Assembly (NCBI RefSeq): GCF_963855985.1
Contig: NC_087109.1
Location: 4,174,001 to 4,238,000 of the forward strand
DNA from: Ostrinia nubilalis
Lineage: Eukaryota > Arthropoda > Insecta > Lepidoptera > Crambidae
Direction of reading: 5' to 3'
Length of the DNA: 64,000 nt
This document shows, one piece after another, positions 24,401-33,400 of this stretch. The position numbers and the translations under genes were made by a program. Every line of letters begins with the position of its first letter. The stretch's first letter is position 1. The notes under the pieces are model-generated. The model did no database searches. It was not told where the DNA came from and saw only the letters and a program-made list of their open reading frames with translations.

Positions 24401-27400
24401 AAATTACAGAAATAAGAAAATGGATTATGGTAAGTTGTAGGTACGGCAAAGAAAGGTTGCAAGGGTTTTCTAGCCATATTAACTAAAATTAGTTATTTTT
24501 TCATAGCAATCGAAGTCATAACATGAGAGATACTTTTACATTTGCACGCTCTGCGCTCTACGCTACTCTGTAAAATATTGACACACTCAGATTTGACACT
24601 TGACAGCTACGATAAAGCTAAACGCCTGATGATTTCTTCACGGCAATGTTTTTTAGGGAAAATTAAAATTTCTCAATAATTATGTATTAATACTGAAAAC
24701 GAAAAAGCGGGCGACCTTCAAAATATTAATTAGAACATTTCTATGCGAAAATTATTGCTTCATACATTAAATTGACAAAGTTCTCGAAGAAATAAATTTT
24801 GCATATGTTTCTACTTTAAGTATTGTTTATAAGATTTTTACGCATTTATTTAAAATTTCGAAAAGGCGGCGACCTAGAGCAAGGATTGGGCTACCCTACA
24901 CAAGTTATTTTGATTGATTTAAGTCACTAGTCGCAGAGCACTAGTGATTTAAAAATACGTCAATTTTAAGGATTCTGTGCAGGACCCCCTTAATGTTAAG
25001 TTACCCACGTTTAACAAAAGAACTGTTGTCTGTACTTTACATAATTTCTTTTTTACACCTGTTTATAAGAAAGTATGTTTTTTTTCTAAGGCGTTTGGAA
25101 TAGTGTGCCAAGAGAATTCTATGGCTGGTTGCACCACCTAACTTTGACCGTAACTATAACAATAACCGGTGTTCTTTGTGTGGAGTTTGACAGATTTTTG
25201 ACGTTTCTCAAAGTTAAAGTAAGATGGTGCAACCAAGCCTAAGATGTCTAGAAAAATGAGTCGTGTCTCAAGTTCAATAATAAGTCTCATCTATACTGAT
25301 ATTATAAAGCTGAAGAGTTGTTTGTTTGTTTACTTGAACGCGCTAATCTCAGGAACTACTGGTCCGATTTGAAAAATTCTTTCGGTGTTAGCAAGCCCAT
25401 TTATGATACGCACGATGCGAGTAATAGACGCAGAGCAACAATGAAAAATATTGCAAAAACGGGTTTTCACGAGTACGAAGTCGCGGGCACAGCTAGTTTT
25501 CAATAATAAGCGTTTACTAAAATCAAGTTTGTAATGTTTTCAGGGTATCCAACTAGTGGGTGAATTGATAGACCATTACGGTCTGGACGTGGTCCAAGCG
25601 TACATGACTCATATACAGAAGAACGCTGAGCTTGCGGTCAGAGACATGCTCAAGGTATATGTTGTTTGATCTATACTTCTATACTTACTAATATTATAAA
25701 TGCGAAAGTAACTCTGTCTGTCTCTCCGTCTGTCTGTCTGTCTGTCACGCTTTCACGCCAAAACTACTGAAGCGATTTTGATGAAATTTGGCAAAGAGAT
25801 AGTTTGAGTCCCGGGAAAGGACATAGAATAGTTTTTATTCCGGTTTTTGAAACAGGATTTTTCTGTGACAGACAAAATTCCACGCGGGCGAAGCCGCGAG
25901 CGGAAAGCTAGTTCTTTAAATGGACTATAGTCTGGTCCGTGAGCACGTAGAATTTTGTCCAATGACCCCTAGCTACCCATCCTTATCGCTCGCGCGTAAT
26001 TATATTGCTATCGCGACTGTGCGTGAGTGAGTGTGCGAGCGCGATAGCAACATAATTACGCGCGAGCGATAAGGATGGGTAGCTAGGGGTCATTGGACAA
26101 AATTCTATATACTCACGGACCGGGCTTTAGGTAAATAAAGGCCAGTAGCAGAGTTATGAAGGATAAAGACGCTATCGTGAGCAAAATGATGCTCCTCATT
26201 TTGGAAAGAATTAAAACTAAGGTTGTCTGGAGCTGCTGCATTAGTTCTGTTGTCTAACCAAACTTAAACATGCAGCGCTAGATCGCTTACATGAATGTCA
26301 AAGTCGCGGTGTGAATGCACTTTTAAATGCAAGATATACAGGGTGTCCAGAAAATAATAGATAACAATGTCAAATCTTTAAACCGTGATGAAAATCTGGA
26401 GCGAAATCAAAAATCCGACAGAAGACTGACACTAAGAAAATGTTTACTTTTCCAGAAAATTTTAAGTTTAGTCTTCAGTGCACGCAGTAAGATGGCTCTA
26501 TTAATCTAAAAAAAGACACATCAATAATGGTTTTTTTTATCAATGTGCAAATTGTTTAAGTGACATCCTGTAACTTCTTTAGACTAGTTAAATGTAAAAA
26601 AATAACAAAAATTTTCATTTATCTAGGAAATAGCTAGGAACGCTCTCCAAAAGACCGGCTCCACCGTGCTGAAAGCAACCGAGTATATGGATAATGGTAC
26701 CCCCATAGTTCTCACCGTCACCCTTGATGAGAAGCAAGGCAGTGCCGTCTGCGACTTCACGTAAGATTCATCATCATCTTCATTTCAGCCACAGGACGTC
26801 CACTGCTGAACATAGACCTCCCCCAATGACTTTCACATCGCACGGTTGGTAGCGGCCTGCATCCAGCGCCTTCCAGCATTAACTCTGTTTATTATTATTA
26901 TCTATTTTTATGTTTTCTTTTTCTTTTGTCTCTTCTCTGTATCAGTCTTGGTTTTTATATCTGCTTATCTTTTTAAATTCTTAAAGAAATCCTTTAAAAA
27001 TTCGTAACACGAAACTTATATGCACGAAAACAGCTATTTGTGTGGGTATGTGGTAGAAATCAATCATGATTCTGTCTATTAATACTACCGTTTTTTAATA
27101 GTTTTTATGAAAGCCTATAATGTTTATCTGATTTTCAATCAATCTATTCATTTCCATGCATCGCCAAGATGTGGAAAATATGTGGTACTTATTAGGATAG
27201 TTTTAGATTATGGTTTTGATTTTAGTGGCACAGGGGTGGAAGTGTGGGGTAACTTGAATGCCCCCCGAGCGATCACCCTGTCTGCCCTCATCTACTGTTT
27301 GCGGTGCATGGTCGGGCATGACGTGCCTCTTAACCAGGTAAGAAATTTCAGTTTTTTTTATATTTCGCTCAGTTTTGCAGTATCTAATAAGTTTTAACTA

Positions 27401-30400
27401 ATATAATTATTCTTTTATTCTTGTTGTTTTGATAATTTACTTATAAAATCTTTACCATTTTATTCAAATACATATCATTACGACAAACCAAAACAACAGA
27501 ATGCTTTAACAGAAAAATTTAATCATCAGTCATCTCTGTACAATCTTTTTAATTTATTAGCTATATTTATTATGTAATTTTGTTTACTAGTCAGTCACAC
27601 TCATACACTTGAGTTTAGCACTTTTGAGACACCCTGTATAAATCTATCTTCTTCCATAGGGCTGCCTGAACCCAGTAAAAGTTGTGATCCCGAGCGGTTC
27701 CATCCTGGACCCGTCAGACGGCGCGGCGGTGGTGGGAGGGAACGTCCTCACTTCCCAGAGGATCGTGGATGTGGTGCTGAAGGCTTTCCAGGTAATCATC
27801 ATTCAGGGTAGGCCCTTAGAAATGATAACTTACTAAGCTGGCGCAGCGAACAAAAGTGAGTCTTGGCCTTAGACGAGTCTCCATTTCGGTCTGTACTGCG
27901 CCATCGCTAGTTATAGATCGTTTCATCAACAAAAACGCGCCATTCACGCGGGGAGTTTGATCCGAGCAATCGTGTGCACTCATGGATGATTTAGCGTGTA
28001 CCGATAACACTCAAACATTAGCGGAAGAATGGTGGGGCGCGTCTTCGTGGATAAAACGATCTATAACGACGTGAAGATCACGTAGGTCCTTAGCGACTTC
28101 GTCATTCCAGCGGTACCAAGTAATAATACGTCCCTACACAGTAGCCTAAAGCCGGATTTAGTATTTGTCTGACTTGTCTTGACGCATCAGAAAGGAATTG
28201 GTTTCATATATTGTGCGACTCGTCATCACGACATGGCACAGCACGTCAGAAAACTATAAATCTGGCTTTATATTTTGTCATTGAGTGTCTATGTGCAGAA
28301 ATTTCTATTATAAAAAGTAAAATGTATCATTTCCAGGTGTGCGCAGCGTCTCAAGGATGCATGAACAATTTGACCCTCGGCGAAGAAAGCTGGGGTTACT
28401 ACGAGACGGTCGCTGGTGGTAGCGGTGCTGTGAGTTGACAGTTATTTTCATCATGCATGAACAACATCGAGTCAGCGGTCCGGGCAAGACAATGCTGGCG
28501 AACGCTACGGCAGTTTCTGGCGAGGACACGTTTGCTAACTTTCAAAAGTGACGTGTTTAATTAATTTTTTTGCAGTGACAGCGCTTACCATAAGCGCCTT
28601 TTTGCTTATAAGCTCTTTGTCCGCCAAACGGCCCCAATCTGTCGGCGGTGCGGTTTACGTTCTTTGATCATATCGTTTGACCGTGCTGGTGGTTTAGACG
28701 ACATGAATACAAAATGTATAGAGACTGACGTGTTGTTCATACAAAACGCGGGCTGCGTTCACTTTGACTTAACCGCAGACCGCATCCAGTGTGACAACTC
28801 CATAATGGCTGATCATGATGACGTATAAATAATAAATAAATAATAAATATCCTTGGACATTTTACTCTGCGCTTCTAGTCCCAAACTAAGCAAAGCTTGT
28901 ACTATGGGTACTAGACAACGGATTTAAACATACTTAAATACTTTTTTTTTGTAGTACATACATATTATACATAGAAAACACCCAGTCCAATACAAACAAA
29001 TAGGTATGTTCATGCACACAAATGTTTGTACTGTGCGGGAATAAACCCGCTACCTCCGGAATAGTAGTCCGCTTCGAACCACTACACCAAACAGCCGACT
29101 TATGACGTATGGTTGTGTTGTAGGGCCCCGGCTGGCACGGCGCAGGAGGCGTGCACACCCACATGACCAACACTCGCATCACGGACCTGGAGGTGGTAGA
29201 GCGAAGATACCCTATGCTACTGACCGCCTTCAGCCTGCGGCCGGGCTCGGGCGGCCGAGGTTAGTACACTAAGTCAGAAAACCAAAGTAACCAACATAAT
29301 CCGCAGAATTGCCAAACTTAAACGGCAGTGGGCGTGGCACATAGCTCGAAAAGTCGTTCTGGGAGTGGGTGGTCAATGCGAAAAAACGCTCAACGGTTGG
29401 AATGTGCAAGGGTCAAAATGTCCATACGGACCGGCTGTTAGTGTGGCAAAAAGTATAAACGTCAAAATGTCACAGTGTCAAAATGTACATTATCACCATG
29501 GTTACAATGGTTTACTGACAAATGGTAGACATCACAAAATACAAGTACAACAAAAGGTGTGATAGATAAAATGATTAACTGATATATCGTGCTCCCGCGG
29601 GAGGCGTCCATACCCACATGACCAACACTCGCATCACGGATCTGGAGGTGGTGGAGCGAAGATACCCTATGCTACTGACCGCCTTCAGCCTGCGGCCGGG
29701 CTCGGGCGGCCGAGGTTAGTACACTAAGTCAGAAAACCAAAGTAACCAACATAATCCGCAGAATTGCCAAACTTAAACGGCAGTGGGCGTGGCACATAGC
29801 TCGAAAAGTCGTTCTGGGAGTGGGTGGTCAATGCGAAAAAACGCTCAACGGTTGGAATGTGCAAGGGTCAAAATGTCCATACGGACCGGCTGTTAGTGTG
29901 GCAAAAAGTATAAACGTCAAAATGTCACAGTGTCAAAATGTACATTATCACCATGGTTACAATGGTTTACTGACAAATGGTAGACATCACAAAATACAAG
30001 TACAACAAAAGGTGTGATAGATAAAATGATTAACTGATATATCGTGCTCCCGCGGGAGGCGTCCATACCCACATGACCAACACTCGCATCACGGATCTGG
30101 AGGTGGTGGAGCGAAGATACCCTATGCTACTGACCGCCTTCAGCCTGCGGCCGGGCTCGGGCGGCCGAGGTTAGTACACTAAGTCAGAAAACCAAAGTAA
30201 CCAACATAATCCGCAGAATTGCCAAACTTAAACGGCAGTGGGCGTGGCACATAGCTCGAAAAGTCGTTCTGGGAGTGGGTGGTCAATGCGAAAAAACGCT
30301 CAACGGTTGGAATGTGCAAGGGTCAAAATGTCCATACGGACCGGCTGTTAGTGTGGCAAAAAGTATAAACGTCAAAATGTCACAGTGTCAAAATGTACAT

Positions 30401-33400
30401 TATCACCATGGTTACAATGGTTTACTGACAAATGGTAGACATCACAAAATACAAGTACAACAAAAGGTGTGATAGATAAAATGATTAACTGATATATCGT
30501 GCTCCCGCGGGAGGCGTCCATACCCACATGACCAACACTCGCATCACGGATCTGGAGGTGGTGGAGCGAAGATACCCTATGCTACTGACCGCCTTCAGCC
30601 TGCGGCCGGGCTCGGGAGGCCGAGGTTAGTAAAGCCCGGTCCGTGAGCACGTAGAATTTTGTCCAATGACCCCTAGCTACCCATCCTTATCGCTCGCGCG
30701 TAATTATATTGCTGTCGCGACTGTGCGACTGGCACCCGCAGTGAGTGTGCGAGCGCGATAGCAACATAATTACGCGCGAGCGATAAGGATGGGTAGCTAG
30801 GGGTCATTGGACAAAATTCTACGTGCTCACGGACCAGACTATACACTACAGGAATTGCTTACTATGAGCCTGATAAGAAGGCTCAAGGTCACCCAAAGAG
30901 CGATGGAGCGTGCTATCAGAGTAAATACAAATGAGTAGGTCATCTTCATAGAAACGGACCGGCGCGGTTTGTATGTGAGCGCGCCAACACGTATGCGGCG
31001 CGCACGCACACACTGACAAAATTTAGCGGGGATTAGCGGTCGCGGCGCGATCGTATATTGGCGCGCTCACATACAAACCGCACTCGGTGCATTTCTATGA
31101 AGATGACCTACTCATTTGTATTTACTACAGGCATAGCTTACTATGAGCCTAGATACCCTAAGCTACTGACCGCCTTCAGCCTGCGACCGGGCTCGGGAGG
31201 CCGAGGTTAGTACAAACAGGCATAGCTTACTATGAACCTGATAAGAAGGCTCAAGGTCACCCAAAGGGCGATGGAACGTGCTATGCTCGGAGTTTCCCTG
31301 CGTAATTGAATCAGAAATGAGGAGATCCGCAGGAAAACCAAAGTAACCAACATAATCCGCAGAATTGCCAAACTTAAACGGCAGTGGGTGTGGCACATAG
31401 CTCGAAAAGCTGATGGCCGCTGGGGCAGAAAAGTTCTTGAGTCACGACCTCTAGCCAGAAGACGAGGTGTGGGCAGGCCTAGCCACTAGGTGGACTGACG
31501 ATCTGGTGAAGGTAATGGGAACCTGGATGCGAGTAGCGCAGGACTAGTCGTTGTGGAAATCCTTGGGGGAGGCCTTTGTCCAGCAGTGGACGTCGTTTGG
31601 CGTAAAAGAATAGTGCATAGCCTGAGTAAGGAGGGCCAAGGTTAGTAGAATATGCGTATGTGGGCTGTTTTGCCCCAAAGTGGAGCCCAGGCGAGATGTG
31701 CAGAGACGAGCCGAGCGTATAGTGTGCATATTATAAGGTTCTTTATAAAAAAATGTTGCCCATAGATATTATGTGCCCATTAATTCAGGCATTGAAACAG
31801 CATAAAATATTCCTGGATCATTTTTTTGTTGAGACATTTATTGGCCCTTTTTGTTTACAGTTTTTTTATTTTGGTAGTAAACCCCCAATCTACTTTACTT
31901 TCATTTAGGTATTATCCTTCTTTTTAATATTTTAAACTATTATGTTGCATTTTTTACTATAAAATTATCACTTCACGGGATTTATTGCAACAATATCTAT
32001 TTTATCGATTTATTACAATATTTATTTACCGTTAAAATAGATATTGTTGCAATAAATCCCGTGAAGTGATAATTTTATCCTTCTTTTATTCTACGATTAT
32101 GTTGAGTTTTCCTGTCTCATTAACGTTTTATTGTATGTTAGGTGTTGAGTTTTTATACCTAATAACAATAACAAAAATTCGCAGGCAAGGTTTTACTTTG
32201 AGCACAACGCGTTGCGAGTTGTTTTTTGGCTCAGTTAGCGTTTTCGGTCTTTAATCATTAGAATACCTACTTACATATTAACTTGTATGTTGCCAGGTCG
32301 CTGGAATGGAGGCGACGGTGTTATCAGAGAGTTAGTGTTCCGTCGCACTGTGCAGCTCTCAGTATTAACTGAGAGACGCGCCTTCCAACCTTATGGGATG
32401 AATGGTGAGCATACACTGGCACAGCACAGAAACTACTTGTAGATTACAGTAGAATATGTAAATCTTTCTTACATTCCGACAGTCCTGTACTCCTCCATAG
32501 GTGAAAAATGAAAAGAAAGTATCTTACCTTTTTTATACTAATCGTGAATAAAATATACGGGGTGTCCTAAAAATGAATAAAAATTTGATTTAACGAAAAG
32601 ATTTTCATGATACACAATCTTTGATTTTCGTCTTTCGAGCCACTATTTACTACAAATGTTTTTTCGAACGACATTATTTGCAATCGCTACAGAATATGGA
32701 AGTATCTTTATCAGGCTAAATCCTCTGTTTGTCTCTGATAATTTAGAGAGGGTTCTTTTTTTTTATCCACAACGAGGAAGCTCTTGGCCTGTATCTCACC
32801 TGATGGTAAGTGACGATCAGGCCGAAGGTGGAAGCGAGCTTCACCCGGAGTCCTTAACCACTGAGGAACTGGCTATCTTACCTCTAACTGCCGGAACACG
32901 GCAATTCTTAACATTGTTGTTATGGCGACAGACTTAGGTAAGATGGTGGTAGCTAGCCAGGCGGGCTTAGAACAAGCCCTACCACCAACCAAACCGAACA
33001 GAAAAATCTGCCCCCACTGGGAATCGAACCCGGGACCACTGCGTCTGAAGCAGGTGGTCTTGCCACTAGACCACAGAGGCGGTTGACTTACTTTCATAGA
33101 AGCGACTAATTGACCTAATGATGACCTTTATAGGAGGGGAGCCGGGCGCACGAGGGCTCAACTTACTGCAGCGGGCCGACGGCCGACTTATCAACTTGGG
33201 AGCAAAGAGTTCGGTCGTGGCGTACCCAGGAGTAAGTGTATTATTATTTATTATACCCGTATTGATACATTAAACCAGGGGTCTCCAAACTTTATCGCCT
33301 TGGGGCCATAATATTTTTTTCGGTATGTTGCAAGGGCCATAATAATTTAAATTTTTCTGCCTACCTATGCAAACATAGGCTTAGTCTTAAGTTGTCGCCG

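Larger units (their letters stand above)
19383..25019. mobile_element. large composite DNA element with imperfect terminal repeats (putative)
   Basis: The left end, cgtgggtagattgacact then attaagggggtgcagcg (split by the 86-bp hairpin), resembles the reverse complement of the right end (gtgcaggacccccttaatgttaagttacccacg). It encloses a ~3.2 kb long-inverted-repeat structure (19644-22836) and about 2.1 kb of AT-rich DNA without recognisable genes (22837-25000). That stretch has one small 30-bp inverted repeat (23734-23764 / 23883-23914). I recognise no transposase. Confidence 0.45.
29260..30624 (+). repeat. 455-bp tandem repeat, three units
   Basis: The 455-bp spacing is exact: the sequence following the founder exon (gttagtacactaagtcagaa) recurs at 29715 and 30170, and the exon copies start at 29604, 30059 and 30514. 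Each unit holds a LINE fragment (aaccaacataatccgcagaa ... tggcacatagctcg), a gtcaaaatgt-rich stretch and an exon copy. The units look identical to each other, but the exon copies differ from the founder (gtccat for gtgcac, gatctg for gacctg, gtggtg for gtggta). Confidence 0.95.

Noticed and set aside
29365..30472. Three identical 65-codon ORFs
   Set aside because: They are copies of the same non-coding part of the 455-bp unit, identical only because the unit is a recent duplication.
33005..33085. tRNA gene on the - strand
   Set aside because: A and B boxes are good, but the body continues into SINE sequence also found at 40915, and the anticodon arm and acceptor stem are not convincing.
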